Made by a program: the position numbers and the translations under genes
Assembly (NCBI GenBank): GCA_035498405.1
Contig: DATKAE010000110.1
Location: 1 to 64,000, forward strand
Direction of reading: 5' to 3'
Source of the DNA: DATBFU01 sp035498405
GTDB lineage: Bacteria > Acidobacteriota > Thermoanaerobaculia > UBA5066 > Gp7-AA6
Length of the DNA: 64,000 bases
Shown: positions 35,376 through 45,869 of the stretch, in pieces
Numbering within the stretch: position 1 is the first letter of the stretch
How the letters are laid out: each line of letters begins with the position of its first letter
The notes under the pieces: generated by a model
Told to the model about the DNA's origin: nothing
Seen by the model: only the letters and a program-made list of their open reading frames with translations
The model's database searches: none

Positions 35376-35789
35376 ATGCCACGCCTGCTCGTTTCGAGTG
35401 GAACCCCCTGGGAACCGATCGTCGGCTACTCCCGAGCCGTCCGCAACGGAAACGTGGTCCACGTCTCCGGCACGACGGCGACCGGGCCGAAGGGAAACAT
35501 CGTCGGCCTCGGGGACGCCTACGCCCAGACGGTGCAGACGCTCAAGAACATCGAGGCCGCGCTCGAGAAGGCCGGCGCGCGGCTCTCGGACGTCGTGCGC
35601 ACCCGGATGTACGTCGTCGACATCAGCGACTGGGAAAAGGTCGGCAAGGCCCACGGCGAGTTCTTCGGATCGATCCGGCCCGCCACGTCGATGGTCGAAG
35701 TCTCGCGCCTGATCTCACCGGAGATGCTCGTCGAGATCGAAGCCGAGGCGTTCGTCGAGGACCCGGCGACGCCTTCGGGTCAATCCTGA
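35376..35789 (+). CDS. RidA family enamine/imine deaminase
   Basis: 137 residues, a RidA/YjgF trimer subunit. GYSRAVRNGNVVHVSGTTA, QTLKNIEAALEKAGA and VVRTRMYVVDISDW (substrate Arg) match the family. RidA proteins hydrolyse reactive enamines released by PLP enzymes; sitting directly behind the PLP enzyme SpeA is consistent with that role. The partner Glu of the active site appears in VEIEAEAFVED. Confidence 0.9.
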   Translation: MPRLLVSSGTPWEPIVGYSRAVRNGNVVHVSGTTATGPKGNIVGLGDAYAQTVQTLKNIEAALEKAGARLSDVVRTRMYVVDISDWEKVGKAHGEFFGSIRPATSMVEVSRLISPEMLVEIEAEAFVEDPATPSGQS

Positions 35790-35805
35790 GCGGGCCCAAT
35801 CCGGC

Positions 35806-36152
35806 CTAGGAAACCGGCGTGACCGCGGCCTGGTCCTCTTCCGCCGTGCGGATCCGATAGACCTTCTCGACGGGCAACACGAAGATCTTCCCGTCGCCCA
35901 CGTCCCCCGTTCGCGCAGAGTCCAGGATGGCCTTCACCGTCGGCTCGACGAAATGGTCGGAAACGCCGATTTCGAGCCGCACCTTGTCCGATAGGTCCAT
36001 CTTGACCGTGGTGCCGCGGTAGGTCTCGACACGCTCCATCTCTCCCCCGTGCCCCTGGACGCGATGGATCGTCAGACCGCGGACCTCGGCGCGGTAGAGC
36101 GATTCGAGCACCTCGCCGAGCTTCTCTGGTCGGACGATGGCGACGACGAGTT

Positions 36153-36156
<4 letters not shown>
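35806..36156 (-). CDS. P-II nitrogen regulatory protein lacking the uridylylated tyrosine
   Basis: 116 residues, normal length. MKLVVAIVRPEKLGEVLESLY and TGDVGDGKIFVLPVEKVYRIRT are the P-II signatures. In the T-loop, Tyr46 is present (VETYRG) but the residue at the modified Tyr51 position is Val. GlnD-type uridylylation is therefore not possible at the usual site. The ATG at 36156 overlaps the amt stop in an ATGA junction, so amt and this P-II are cotranscribed with amt first. It probably gates the transporter using 2-oxoglutarate and ATP/ADP only. Confidence 0.92.
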
Positions 36157-37442
<1,286 letters not shown>

Positions 37443-37486
37443 GGCCCGACAGGGTAGCAAATTCTTGGATTGCCGTCGCAGAAAAG

Positions 37487-37501
37487 TTGCAATTGTTGCA
37501 A
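37487..37501. promoter_or_regulatory. Direct TTGCAA repeats upstream of amt
   Basis: TTGCAA occurs at 37487-37492 and 37496-37501, a nine-base repeat in an AT-richer island 45-60 bases before the amt start. TTGCAA is itself a palindrome, so the pair could be a protein-binding site or a -35 region. No sigma-54 GG-N10-GC pair was found. Confidence 0.35.
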
Positions 37502-37578
37502 GTATTGAGCATCAAAGGGCCGGTTTGACGGCCATTTCTGACGGAGTGACACCGAATTTGTGCAACTCGAGCAGAATT

Positions 37579-37598
37579 CTGACGACACCCCCCGTCAG
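37579..37598 (-). terminator. Short stem after the M28 gene
   Basis: CTGACG and CGTCAG, eight bases apart, lie 27 bases past the M28 stop (37625, minus strand). AATTC follows on the minus strand. A weak stem; it may end the M28 transcript before the amt promoter. Confidence 0.35.
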
Positions 37599-37624
37599 CC
37601 GCCGGGCCCTCACGCACGCCCGTC

Positions 37625-39217
37625 CTACCTCTTGGCGGGCTCCTGGGGCACGGGCTTGCGCGGCAGCATGCCGTCCCGCATCGCGGCCTGCCAGACGAAG
37701 CACGCGATCACGACCGACGCCTGCATCAGGTCTTTGGGCGGCAGCCGCTCGAAGGTGTCCAGGTTGGTGTGATGCGTCCAGCCCTCGTACTGCAGCTCGT
37801 CCTGAATGAACTGGAACCCGGGCAGGCCCACGCCGTCGAAGGACTCGTGATCCGAGCCCGTGGTATCGCGCATCGTGATGGTCGTCACGCCGAGGTCCTT
37901 CAACGGCGCGATCCAGCTCTCGAAGACCGGGACGACCGCCGCGTTCTTCTCGGCGTAGATACCGCGGACCCTCCCCGCTCCGTTGTCGAGGTTGAAATAG
38001 GCGGCGAGTTTCGCGTGCTCGGGCTTGACCGAGATCGGCCACGTCGGCTTGCGGCGCCATTCGGGCAGCTTCTTCTGCTCCGGATCGGTCGGCTCCGGTC
38101 GTGTGGCGAAGTGCGCGGCGACGTAGGCGCGGGAGCCCAAGAGCCCCTGTTCTTCCCCGGTCCAGAGGGCGATGCGAATCGTCCGGCGCGGCGACACCCC
38201 CAGTGCCTTCAGGATGCGCATCGCTTCCATCGTGGCCACCACTCCGGCTCCGTCGTCGGTTGCTCCGGTCCCGGCGTGCCAGGAGTCCAGATGCGCCCCC
38301 AGCATGACGATCTCGCCCTTCTTGTCCGTTCCGGGGAGCTCCGCGAGAGTGTTGACCTGCATCGGATCGCCGTCCAGAAACTTCGCCCGGACGTCCAGCT
38401 CGAGCTCGACGTCGATACCCCGATCGAGCAGGCGTGCGATCCGGCCGAAGTGCTCGACCGCCATCACCAGGCTCGGAACGGGACTCGGCTCTTCTCCCGT
38501 CCTCCACGAACCGGCCGCCTGGACCGTCAACACCCCGTCGCGGCGGCTCGGCGAGACCACCGCCAGCGCCTTTTCCCCGGCGAAAAACCTGGTTGCCGCG
38601 TTGCGCTGCTCGCGACGCTTCCGGTAGACCTCGCGATTGACTTGCCGTGGTCCCGGCTCAATCTGGAACTCGAAGAGCTCCTCGAGCGCCTTCGCGTCAT
38701 AGCGCTCCGCTTGGGCATTCTCCAACTTGGGGTCGGGCGGGTCGCCGAAAAAGACGATGCGGCCCGCGAGCTTTCCCTTGAACTTCTCGAGCTCGTCCGG
38801 GTTCGCCGCGGTCACGCGGACGGCCTTCCCGCGCACGGCGCCGCCCGTGCCGGGAGTCCACGCCTCCGGCAGCGCCAGAAGCTCGGCCACGTCCGGAGAG
38901 AGCATTCGGACGGCGCTCTGCTCGTATTCCCATCCCCGCCCGAAGGGACCCCAGCTCTCCAGCCGCGCGTTCGAGAGCCCCCAGGAGGCGAGCTTTTGCC
39001 GGGCCCACTCGTTGGCGCGCTTCAGGTTCGGGGACCCCGTCAGCCGCGGGCCAATCCCGTCGGTCAGCTCGCTCGCCAGCTGCATGACGTTCGAATTCCG
39101 GAATCCCTCTTCGCGGATCCGGGTGATGGTCTCCAGATCGACCCGTTCCTCGGCAGGAAGCGGCGCGGCCGACAAGGCGGTCGAGACGGCGAGCAGGCCG
39201 GCGAGGATGGACTTCAC
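37625..39217 (-). CDS. Secreted M28 family metallopeptidase (carboxypeptidase Q-like)
   Basis: 530 residues from GTG 39217, with GGAGG eight bases before. Signal peptide VKSILAGLLAVSTALSAAPLPA. It reads as M28 of the carboxypeptidase Q/CPQ type: MLGAHLDSWHAGTGATDDGAG (zinc His and Asp), LWTGEEQGLLGS (catalytic Glu), YFNLDNGAGR and a final TGSDHESFDGVGLPGFQF. THHTNLDTFERLPPKDL supplies the last zinc His. It should clip dipeptides or C-terminal residues in the periplasm. It is the third secreted peptidase of this broad class in the window. Confidence 0.92.
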   Translation of the reverse strand: MKSILAGLLAVSTALSAAPLPAEERVDLETITRIREEGFRNSNVMQLASELTDGIGPRLTGSPNLKRANEWARQKLASWGLSNARLESWGPFGRGWEYEQSAVRMLSPDVAELLALPEAWTPGTGGAVRGKAVRVTAANPDELEKFKGKLAGRIVFFGDPPDPKLENAQAERYDAKALEELFEFQIEPGPRQVNREVYRKRREQRNAATRFFAGEKALAVVSPSRRDGVLTVQAAGSWRTGEEPSPVPSLVMAVEHFGRIARLLDRGIDVELELDVRAKFLDGDPMQVNTLAELPGTDKKGEIVMLGAHLDSWHAGTGATDDGAGVVATMEAMRILKALGVSPRRTIRIALWTGEEQGLLGSRAYVAAHFATRPEPTDPEQKKLPEWRRKPTWPISVKPEHAKLAAYFNLDNGAGRVRGIYAEKNAAVVPVFESWIAPLKDLGVTTITMRDTTGSDHESFDGVGLPGFQFIQDELQYEGWTHHTNLDTFERLPPKDLMQASVVIACFVWQAAMRDGMLPRKPVPQEPAKR

Positions 39218-39296
39218 GCGTTCCTCCTTCGCTTGTGCAAACGGGCGCACGCTACCACGGCGAAACCGGAGCGCCAACGAGACGGAGGCGGCGCGG

Positions 39297-40277
39297 TCAG
39301 TCCGCGACGAAGAGGGTGAGCGCGAATCTCGCCTCGGGCTCGATCCATTGACCCGCGCCGCGCAGGTCCGCGCCCGTCCCCAGCCGCAGGAGCTCGCCCG
39401 GCTCGTACTTGTACGAGCTCTCGGTCCAGATCGTCTCTCCGGCCTCGAGACGGAGACTCAGATCGGCGCGGGGGATGACGACTTCCTGCGCGCGGCGCGA
39501 GACCAGGTGCATCTCCACGCGCCGCTCGAGCCGGTTCCAGACGGCGCGGTGTTCGAAGGCGGCGAGATCGAAGTCGGCGAGCAGCTCCGTGTTGATCCGC
39601 CGCAATAGGTTCTTGTTGAACGCGGCCGTGACCCCGAGCGGGTCGTCGTAGGCCAGCAGCAGCTCCGCCTCGGGTTTCACCAGGTCGGCCCCGAGCAGCA
39701 GCGCGTCGCCCGGACGCAGGGCGCGGCGAATCTCCTGGAGAAACTCCTCGGAATGCGGCGGGTCGAAGTTGCCGATGTTGGAGCCGAGGAAGAGCACGAG
39801 CAGCGCCGATTCGGCCGGCCGCTCGCGGGCCGCGCGGCGCAACCCCTCCTCGTAGGTCGCCCGATGCCCGACGACCGAAACGTGCTCGATTCCCCCGAGG
39901 TTCTTTTCCGAGAGCTCGAGGGCGGCCGGCGAAATGTCGATCAGATGAACCGGGATGGGCCGCTGCCGCTTGCGAAGCTCTCGCGCGATCATCGAGACCT
40001 TCTCCCCGCTTCCGCAGCCGAGCTCGACCAGGCTCACGGGACCGGGAATCCCGGACACCATCTCCCCGCCGTAGCGGGAAAGCAAACGCCCCTCCGAACG
40101 CGTGATTCGGTACCAGGGAAGCAGACAAATGGCCTCGAAGAGGGCCGATCCCAGGGCGTCGTAGAGGTACTTGGACTGAAGCTGCCGGGGTGAGAGCCTC
40201 AGGTCGCGGCGGACGTCCTCGGCGAAGTCGCGCACCGACTCGGCGGAGGGGACGGCCAGGCGCGACGGCAGGCTCAC
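39297..40277 (-). CDS. egtD: L-histidine N-alpha-methyltransferase
   Basis: 326 residues from GTG 40277, which overlaps the egtB stop (GTGA); ATG 40289 would add four residues. SKYLYDALGSALFEAICLLPWYRITRSE is the EgtD N-terminal signature, and VELGCGSGEKVSMI is the SAM-binding loop. FLGSNIGNFDPP and DLVKPEAELLLAYDDPLGVTAAFNKNLLRRIN are diagnostic when read in their separate pieces. It trimethylates histidine to hercynine, the first step of ergothioneine synthesis. It is coupled to egtB, the second step. Confidence 0.95.
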   Translation of the reverse strand: MSLPSRLAVPSAESVRDFAEDVRRDLRLSPRQLQSKYLYDALGSALFEAICLLPWYRITRSEGRLLSRYGGEMVSGIPGPVSLVELGCGSGEKVSMIARELRKRQRPIPVHLIDISPAALELSEKNLGGIEHVSVVGHRATYEEGLRRAARERPAESALLVLFLGSNIGNFDPPHSEEFLQEIRRALRPGDALLLGADLVKPEAELLLAYDDPLGVTAAFNKNLLRRINTELLADFDLAAFEHRAVWNRLERRVEMHLVSRRAQEVVIPRADLSLRLEAGETIWTESSYKYEPGELLRLGTGADLRGAGQWIEPEARFALTLFVAD

Positions 40278-41608
40278 GACTTCACGCATCGGAACGTCGC
40301 GTACACGTACGGGTAGTTGCCGCGAAACCAGTTGCGGAAGCTCCGCCGCAGCAGCTCCTTCGCCGTTGCCGGTGAACCGCCCTTCAGGACGAAGTGCTTC
40401 CCGTCGAAGAAATCCGACGAGTAGACCGGATAGGAAGGCATCGGCTCGAATCCCGGGAATCCGGAGAAGACCGTCGAGGTCCACTCCCAGCCGTTGCCGA
40501 GCAGGTCGTGAACACCCCAGGCGCTGGCGCCGCGCGCGTGGGAGCCCACGGGCACCGGATCGGGACGCTCGAAGTCGAAGTTGCCGCGGGTCGCGTCCGG
40601 CTCCTCCTCGCCCCAGGGATAGGAGCGCTCGAGGCCCTCCGGCGTGCCGTAGGCCGCGCGGTGAAACTCCGCCTCCGTGGGGAGGCGTTTCCCCTTCCAG
40701 CGCGAGTAAGCCGACGCCTCGGCCTGCGAGACATAGACCGGCCAGGCCTCCGGCAGAGGCACACGCTCCCACAGGCCACGCCAGAACCAACGCCCGCCTT
40801 CCCTCTCCCAGAAGATCGGATGCCCCATTCGATTCTCGGTGCGCCACTGCCAGCTTTCCGGCTCCCACAGGTCCTCGCGCGCGTATCCACCCGCCTCGAC
40901 GAACTCGAGGAAGTCGCGGTTGGTCACGTCGTACACGTCGATTTCGAAGGCGGCCACCTCGACGACGTGGCGCGGAAACTCGTTGTCCCACCCGAAGGCG
41001 ATCTCGTCCCGCCCGGCGCCGAGCGTTGCGCGCCCGGCGGGGATCCGCGCGGTCACCGGAGCGGGCGCGTTTCCCTTGGCCGCCGGCGGCGGCGCGCCGT
41101 CTGGCCGAATCTTCCTGTCATACGGCAGCCGGTGCCACATGTACCGAAGCGTCTCCTGGTGCATGGGCTCGTGCTCCAGAATCGTGAACAGGGCGAGCCC
41201 GCGACGAAGCACCGGGTTGTCCTCTCGCTCGAGATCTCTCTTCTCGATCGCCTCGGCCACCGCCCGGTCCGCTTCGGATCCGTAACGTTGAATCGCCTTC
41301 CGCTCCGGCCATCCGCCCGAGGTCGAGCCGGGAACGCCGGACGAGTCCTCGGGATCGATTCCCCTTTCGAAGAGAACCTCGAACTCGGGGTTGATCCCCT
41401 TCCGGCCCAGCCCGCGCTTGATGAGCGTGTTGACGCAAAAGGCCGGCAGATGCCCCTCGTAGAAGCAGATCGGGTTTCGCAGGTCGATCGGCCGGTCGTA
41501 GTACGCCTCGGGGCGGACGCTCGCGAAGAGCTCCGCCGACCGGCGACGGTTGCACCGGAACCATTCCAGGCTCGCCTGACGGTCCACGGCCATGGCAACG
41601 GTTCCCAT
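40274..41608 (-). CDS. egtB: Hercynine oxygenase EgtB (ergothioneine synthesis)
   Basis: 444 residues from ATG 41608; ATG 41593 is the alternative. An N-terminal DinB-like half carries the iron histidines, seen in CFYEGHLPAF and LEHEPMHQET (HxxxH). A C-terminal FGE-sulfatase domain follows, with FGWDNEFPRHVVEV, LPTEAEF, LLGNGWEWT and FRNWFRGNYPYVYATFRCV. EgtB joins hercynine to a thiol donor to form a sulfoxide. Whether the donor is gamma-glutamylcysteine or cysteine cannot be told here. The C-S lyase (EgtE) and the gamma-glutamylcysteine genes are not in the window, as in other minimal egtB-egtD pairs. Confidence 0.95.
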   Translation of the reverse strand: MGTVAMAVDRQASLEWFRCNRRRSAELFASVRPEAYYDRPIDLRNPICFYEGHLPAFCVNTLIKRGLGRKGINPEFEVLFERGIDPEDSSGVPGSTSGGWPERKAIQRYGSEADRAVAEAIEKRDLEREDNPVLRRGLALFTILEHEPMHQETLRYMWHRLPYDRKIRPDGAPPPAAKGNAPAPVTARIPAGRATLGAGRDEIAFGWDNEFPRHVVEVAAFEIDVYDVTNRDFLEFVEAGGYAREDLWEPESWQWRTENRMGHPIFWEREGGRWFWRGLWERVPLPEAWPVYVSQAEASAYSRWKGKRLPTEAEFHRAAYGTPEGLERSYPWGEEEPDATRGNFDFERPDPVPVGSHARGASAWGVHDLLGNGWEWTSTVFSGFPGFEPMPSYPVYSSDFFDGKHFVLKGGSPATAKELLRRSFRNWFRGNYPYVYATFRCVKS

Positions 41609-41744
41609 GCTATTCCGTATGCCGCGCCGCCGACCGGAGATTCCGGCTCCTCGGAAAACGGATTCGTGATTGAATGCCATCGGCGCGCCCGCCCCGCGAG
41701 CCCGCTGGGGTTGCGGCCGCAAAACACCATCCGGAGGTGACCCG

Positions 41745-42197
41745 ATGAACGAGTCCGACGTTCCCATCGCCAGCAGCCAAACGAGCTCCGCGACGACCGA
41801 CAGCCGACCCGGGCGCCGTGTTGCGGCCCGGCGCAAGAGCGCGCCCCGGCCCAAGACCGCGCGCCGCGCGACTCCCTCGACGAAGCGGAAAGGCACCGCG
41901 CGGTCCGGCCCGGCCGCGGCCCGGCGCGGAGCCGATCTCCGCGGGATCCTTCAGACGCTCGCCAACAAGGCCGCCGGCGCGCGCGGACGACTCGCGGCGG
42001 CCTCCGGGGAGAGCGCCCGAGCGACCCGGCGCACGTGGCAGAGGGTCTCCGGCGTCTCGCGCAAGACGATCGACCGCCTCCTGACCGAGTGGAAGCAGAT
42101 GGACGCGGCCAAGAAGACGCAGTTCATCGCGGCGCTGTTGACGGCGTTGGCCGCGGCCTCCGCGCCCATCGTGCGCCGCAGCATGAAGAAGAGATAG
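41745..42197 (+). CDS. Histone H1-like basic protein
   Basis: 150 residues from ATG 41745, with CGGAGGTG eight bases upstream. The first 70 residues are rich in Arg, Lys, Ala, Pro and Ser (RRVAARRKSAPRPKTARR; TPSTKRKGTARSG), like H1-type or AlgP-type DNA-binding tails. The rest is helical (WQRVSGVSRKTIDRLLTEWK) and ends in a hydrophobic stretch FIAALLTALAAASAPIVRR and MKKR. No family is certain. It may compact or tether DNA, or associate with the membrane. It is divergent from egtB. Confidence 0.65.
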   Translation: MNESDVPIASSQTSSATTDSRPGRRVAARRKSAPRPKTARRATPSTKRKGTARSGPAAARRGADLRGILQTLANKAAGARGRLAAASGESARATRRTWQRVSGVSRKTIDRLLTEWKQMDAAKKTQFIAALLTALAAASAPIVRRSMKKR

Positions 42198-42268
42198 CCT
42201 CGGCACGGCCCTGCCGCAGCCGGGAAACTTCCCGCGACGCCCGCCGTAGATTCCGCCGGGAGAACAGT

Positions 42269-44881
42269 TTGAGACGCTTTCTTTCGGTTCTGACGCTCGC
42301 CGCCTGTCTCGTGCCGGCCGGCGAGCTTCCCGCCACCACTCCGGGCACGGCGCTCGCCCCTCCCTCGACGGGCGGCCTCGCGGTGCTCGACCCGCTGCTT
42401 CAGAAGCTGACCAACAACCGGCGGCTGCTCGTCATCGGCGCCCACCCCGACGACGAGAACACGGCGCTGCTCGCCCTCGTGTCGAGAAAGCTGGGCGGGG
42501 AGGCGGCCTATCTCTCCCTGTCGCGGGGCGAAGGGGGCCAGAACCTGATCGGAGACGAGCTCGGTGTGGGCCTCGGCCTCATCCGCTCGCAGGAATTGAT
42601 GGCGGCGCGCCGCCTCGACGGGGCGCGCCAATACTTCACCCGGGCGTACGACTTCGGGTTCACGCGCTCGCTCGACGAGACCCTGCGCCTCTGGCCGAGG
42701 GAGATCCTCCTCGAGGACGCCACCCGCGTCGTTCGGCGCTTCCGGCCCCAGGTGGTGTTCGCCACGTTCACCGGCACCGACCGCGACGGGCACGGGCAGC
42801 ACCAGGCCTCCGGGGTGATCGCCCGCGAGGTCTTCCGCGCGGCAGGGGATCCCGCCGCGCTGCCGCAACTCGCGGCCGAGGGCCTGACTCCGTGGAAGCC
42901 CACCACGCTCGTTCGCTCGAATTGGTTCGACCGCGGCTCCGGGTTTCCGCTCCCGACCGGCGACGTCGAGCCCTTGACCGGACGCTCCTATCAACAGATC
43001 GCGATGGCGAGCCGCAGCCTGCACCGTTCGCAGGACATGGGAATGCTGCAACCGCCCGGCCCCGCTCAGACCGGCGCGATCTGGGAGGAGGGCGGCGCCG
43101 GCGCCGAGGCCAAGGATCTCTTCGCCGGCGTGGACACGCGCCTTCGATCCATTGCCGCCGAAGTGTCCGATCCTTCCCGCCGCGCGCAAGCGCAGGAGCG
43201 GCTCGACCGCGTGGAGGCCAAGGCCGTCCAGACCCGCCGGGAATTGAGCCCGGCCTCGCTCGGCGATGCCGTCGAACCAATCGCGTCGATGCTGGCAGAC
43301 CTGCGCGCCGCCCGCGCCCTGATGGAAGACTCACCCGGCGCGCGGATGATCGCCGACGAGAAGATCACCGCCGCCGAGGCCGCGCTGGCGGCCGCCGCCG
43401 GCGTGTCCTTGGACGCCCTCGCGGACAGCGAGACCGCCTGTCCGGGAGAGTCGTTCCCCACGACGGTGAGCATTTGGAATGCCGGGGCGCGCTCGGCCGA
43501 GGTCGAATCCGTTTCTCTGGAGAGCCCGGACGGGTGGAGCGTGCCCGAGAGGCCGGAAGCCGGCCACCCGGTCGAGGCGGGAACGCTCTCCGAGTGGAAG
43601 CTCTCGGCGGCCGTTCCCGGAAACACCGCGCCCACGCTCCCCTACTTCCTGGCGAGGCCCTTGTCGGGAAGCCTCTACGATTGGAGCGGCGTCTCGCCGC
43701 TCGTGCGTGGGGAGCCGTTCCAGCGCCCCCCGCTTTTCGCCGTCGCCCGGGTCCACATCGGCGCGCAGACGATTCGGCTCGCGCGCGAAGTGACGTATCG
43801 CTATCGGGACGAGGCCATCGGCGAGATCCGGCACTCGCTCCGAGTCGTGCCGCGGGTGGACGTCTCCGTGGAACCCGGTTTGCTCGTCTGGCCGCTCGAG
43901 CGCCGGCAGGCGAGACCGGTCGAAGTGACGTTGGTCTCCAACTGCCGCGAGCCGGTCGCCGGCTCCGTGGAGGTCTCGACTCCGCCCGGCTGGTCGAAAC
44001 CCAAGCCCATCGCCTTCTCCCTCGCCAAGAAAGGCGAGCGGGCGCTCGTGGAAATTCCCCTCCCCCCGCCCGCCCGGCCCGCAGCCGGGCGCTTCGAGAT
44101 TCCGGTGACCGCCGTGACGGCCGCTGGCCAGTCGTTTGCGACGAGCATCCGGTTGATCGATTACGAGCACATCCGCCCGACACCCTTGCCGCGGCCGAGC
44201 CAAATCGCTCTCACTGCGCTCGACCTGAAGCTGCCGACGCTCCGCTCCGTCGGTTACGTCCGCGGCGCCTCGGATCGCGTTCCCGAGGCGCTCGCGGCGA
44301 TCGGGATTCCCGTCCGTGTGCTCGACGAAGCGGATCTCGAGCACGGCGACTTTTCGCCTTACGACGCGATCGTCATCGGGAGCCGCGCCTACGAAACGGA
44401 GCCGGCCCTGGCGAAAGCCAACGCGCGCCTGCTCGACTACGTGCGCGGAGGGGGCCTCCTCATCGTGCAGTACCAGCAGTACCCCTTCATCGAGGGCGGC
44501 TTCGCGCCGGCCAGGCTCGAGATCGCCCGACCCCACGACCGCATTACCGACGAAACGGCGAAGGTCGCCGCTCTCGAGCCGAAACATCCCATCCTGACGA
44601 CGCCCAATCCCATCGGGGAAGGCGACTGGGACGGGTGGGTTCAGGAGCGAGGCCTCTACTACGCGCACGAGTGGGACCCCTCGTTCACCGCGCTCCTCGA
44701 GATGGCGGATCCCGGCGGGCCGGCGCAGCGCGGCGGGCTTCTCGTCTCGACCGTGGGCGCGGGCCACTACGTCTACACGGGCCTCGCCTTCTTCCGGCAG
44801 CTGCCGGCGGGCGTGCCGGGCGCCTACCGTCTCTTCGCCAACCTGCTCGCCTGGCGGGCCCGGCCGGGACGGGCCGGCTAG
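42269..44881 (+). CDS. Large secreted PIG-L family deacetylase
   Basis: 870 residues from TTG 42269, with GGGAGAA six bases before. Signal peptide RRFLSVLTLAACLVPAGELPA. The PIG-L zinc motif is GAHPDDENTA near residue 57-62, and GTDRDGHGQHQASG provides the second metal site. Typical PIG-L enzymes are about 250 residues; here a further 600 residues follow, with beta-sandwich repeats (WSVPERPEAG, VVPRVDVSVEPGLLVWPLERR) and a final alpha/beta domain (YDAIVIGSRAYETEPAL). It probably deacetylates an N-acetyl sugar of an envelope or external glycan. A palindrome follows the stop directly. Confidence 0.88.
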   Translation: MRRFLSVLTLAACLVPAGELPATTPGTALAPPSTGGLAVLDPLLQKLTNNRRLLVIGAHPDDENTALLALVSRKLGGEAAYLSLSRGEGGQNLIGDELGVGLGLIRSQELMAARRLDGARQYFTRAYDFGFTRSLDETLRLWPREILLEDATRVVRRFRPQVVFATFTGTDRDGHGQHQASGVIAREVFRAAGDPAALPQLAAEGLTPWKPTTLVRSNWFDRGSGFPLPTGDVEPLTGRSYQQIAMASRSLHRSQDMGMLQPPGPAQTGAIWEEGGAGAEAKDLFAGVDTRLRSIAAEVSDPSRRAQAQERLDRVEAKAVQTRRELSPASLGDAVEPIASMLADLRAARALMEDSPGARMIADEKITAAEAALAAAAGVSLDALADSETACPGESFPTTVSIWNAGARSAEVESVSLESPDGWSVPERPEAGHPVEAGTLSEWKLSAAVPGNTAPTLPYFLARPLSGSLYDWSGVSPLVRGEPFQRPPLFAVARVHIGAQTIRLAREVTYRYRDEAIGEIRHSLRVVPRVDVSVEPGLLVWPLERRQARPVEVTLVSNCREPVAGSVEVSTPPGWSKPKPIAFSLAKKGERALVEIPLPPPARPAAGRFEIPVTAVTAAGQSFATSIRLIDYEHIRPTPLPRPSQIALTALDLKLPTLRSVGYVRGASDRVPEALAAIGIPVRVLDEADLEHGDFSPYDAIVIGSRAYETEPALAKANARLLDYVRGGGLLIVQYQQYPFIEGGFAPARLEIARPHDRITDETAKVAALEPKHPILTTPNPIGEGDWDGWVQERGLYYAHEWDPSFTALLEMADPGGPAQRGGLLVSTVGAGHYVYTGLAFFRQLPAGVPGAYRLFANLLAWRARPGRAG

Positions 44882-44901
44882 CTATATCAACTCTGATATA
44901 G
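44882..44901. promoter_or_regulatory. Perfect AT-rich palindrome, candidate operator
   Basis: CTATATCAACTCTGATATAG has eight-base arms CTATATCA and TGATATAG around ACTC. It is AT-rich in a GC-rich setting, begins one base after the PIG-L stop and lies about 100 bases before the GTG of the DUF4412-like gene. The symmetry and low GC fit an operator or promoter element better than a terminator; a PadR- or MarR-type dimer is a guess. Confidence 0.55.
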
Positions 44902-44998
44902 TTGGGACCTCGGCCTCGGGGCCCGGCGCGGCTGGACCTGCGCCGCCCGGCGTGCGACAATGCCGTCCCGCCGCCACTTCACCAAGGAGGGATGACCC

Positions 44999-45868
44999 GT
45001 GAGGATTCTCCGCATCGCCGCGCTCGCGCTCCTCGTCTCCCGCGCCTCGGCCTTCGCCCAGACCGAGGGCATCGCCGAGTTCCGGGGCACCGTCCACACC
45101 GACAAGAACCAGACGATCCCCTCCCAGGGAAAGGTTTACCTCTCGAAGGCCGCCGTGCGGGTCGAGTGGGAAACCGATTTGCGGGAGGTGGCCAAGGATC
45201 GAAAGGAATCGGGCAAGTCGAGCGGCATGCCGGAGCAATTCCGGATGGTGATGATCCAGAAGCTCGCCGAGCCGGACCATATCTACATCGTCAACGACGT
45301 ACGAAAGACCTACGCCGTCGAAACGACCGGCACGAAGCGCGAAAAGACGACGCCCGAGCGGACCTGGAAGGTCCAGAGGCTCGGGCGCGACACGGTCGCC
45401 GGCTTCTCCTGCGAGAAGGCCCTGCTGACGGCGCAGGACGGCGACCAGACCGAGGTCTGCATCACCAGCGAGCTCTCCCCGTCGAGCGCCTGGCTAACGG
45501 CCTGGAACCGCCGCGAGGAGCAGGCCTCTCCGCTCAAGGCGCTCAAGGACGCGGGCCTTTCGGGCTTCCCCGTCCGGTGGATCTTCCGGCACAAGGGTTC
45601 AAAGGACACTTCCTCCTCGGTCGAGCTCGTCCGCTTCGACCGGAAATCCGTCTCCGCATCCTTCTTCGAGATTCCGCCGGGCTACCGGAAGGTCGACTCC
45701 GCGATGGAGACCTACGCCATGACACCCGAGCAGGAGAAGGCGATGCAGGATGCGCGCAAGCGAATGCAGGAGGCGCTCGACAAGATGACTCCCGAGCAGC
45801 GCAAGCAGTACGAAGAGCTGATGCGCCAGCAGGGAGGGGCGCTGGCACCGACGCCACCCTCTCGATAA
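44999..45868 (+). CDS. DUF4412-like secreted protein
   Basis: 289 residues from GTG 44999, with AAGGAGG eight bases before. Signal peptide RILRIAALALLVSRASAFAQ. The mature part, from about residue 25, resembles DUF4412: strands GIAEFRGTVHTDKN and VYLSKAAVRVEWET, a hydrophobic pair PDHIYIVNDVRKTY, and VAGFSCEKALLT, where the cysteine pairs with one in TEVCITS. The C-terminal 60 residues are helical and acidic/basic (EQEKAMQDARKRMQEALDKM split in register) and probably coil. Periplasmic; function unknown. It is followed within one base by the patatin gene. Confidence 0.75.
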   Translation: MRILRIAALALLVSRASAFAQTEGIAEFRGTVHTDKNQTIPSQGKVYLSKAAVRVEWETDLREVAKDRKESGKSSGMPEQFRMVMIQKLAEPDHIYIVNDVRKTYAVETTGTKREKTTPERTWKVQRLGRDTVAGFSCEKALLTAQDGDQTEVCITSELSPSSAWLTAWNRREEQASPLKALKDAGLSGFPVRWIFRHKGSKDTSSSVELVRFDRKSVSASFFEIPPGYRKVDSAMETYAMTPEQEKAMQDARKRMQEALDKMTPEQRKQYEELMRQQGGALAPTPPSR

Positions 45869-45869
45869 G

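Noticed and set aside
37443..37520. Possible sigma-54 promoter before amt
   Set aside because: No GG-N10-GC spacing could be found on the amt strand; only the TTGCAA repeats stand out.
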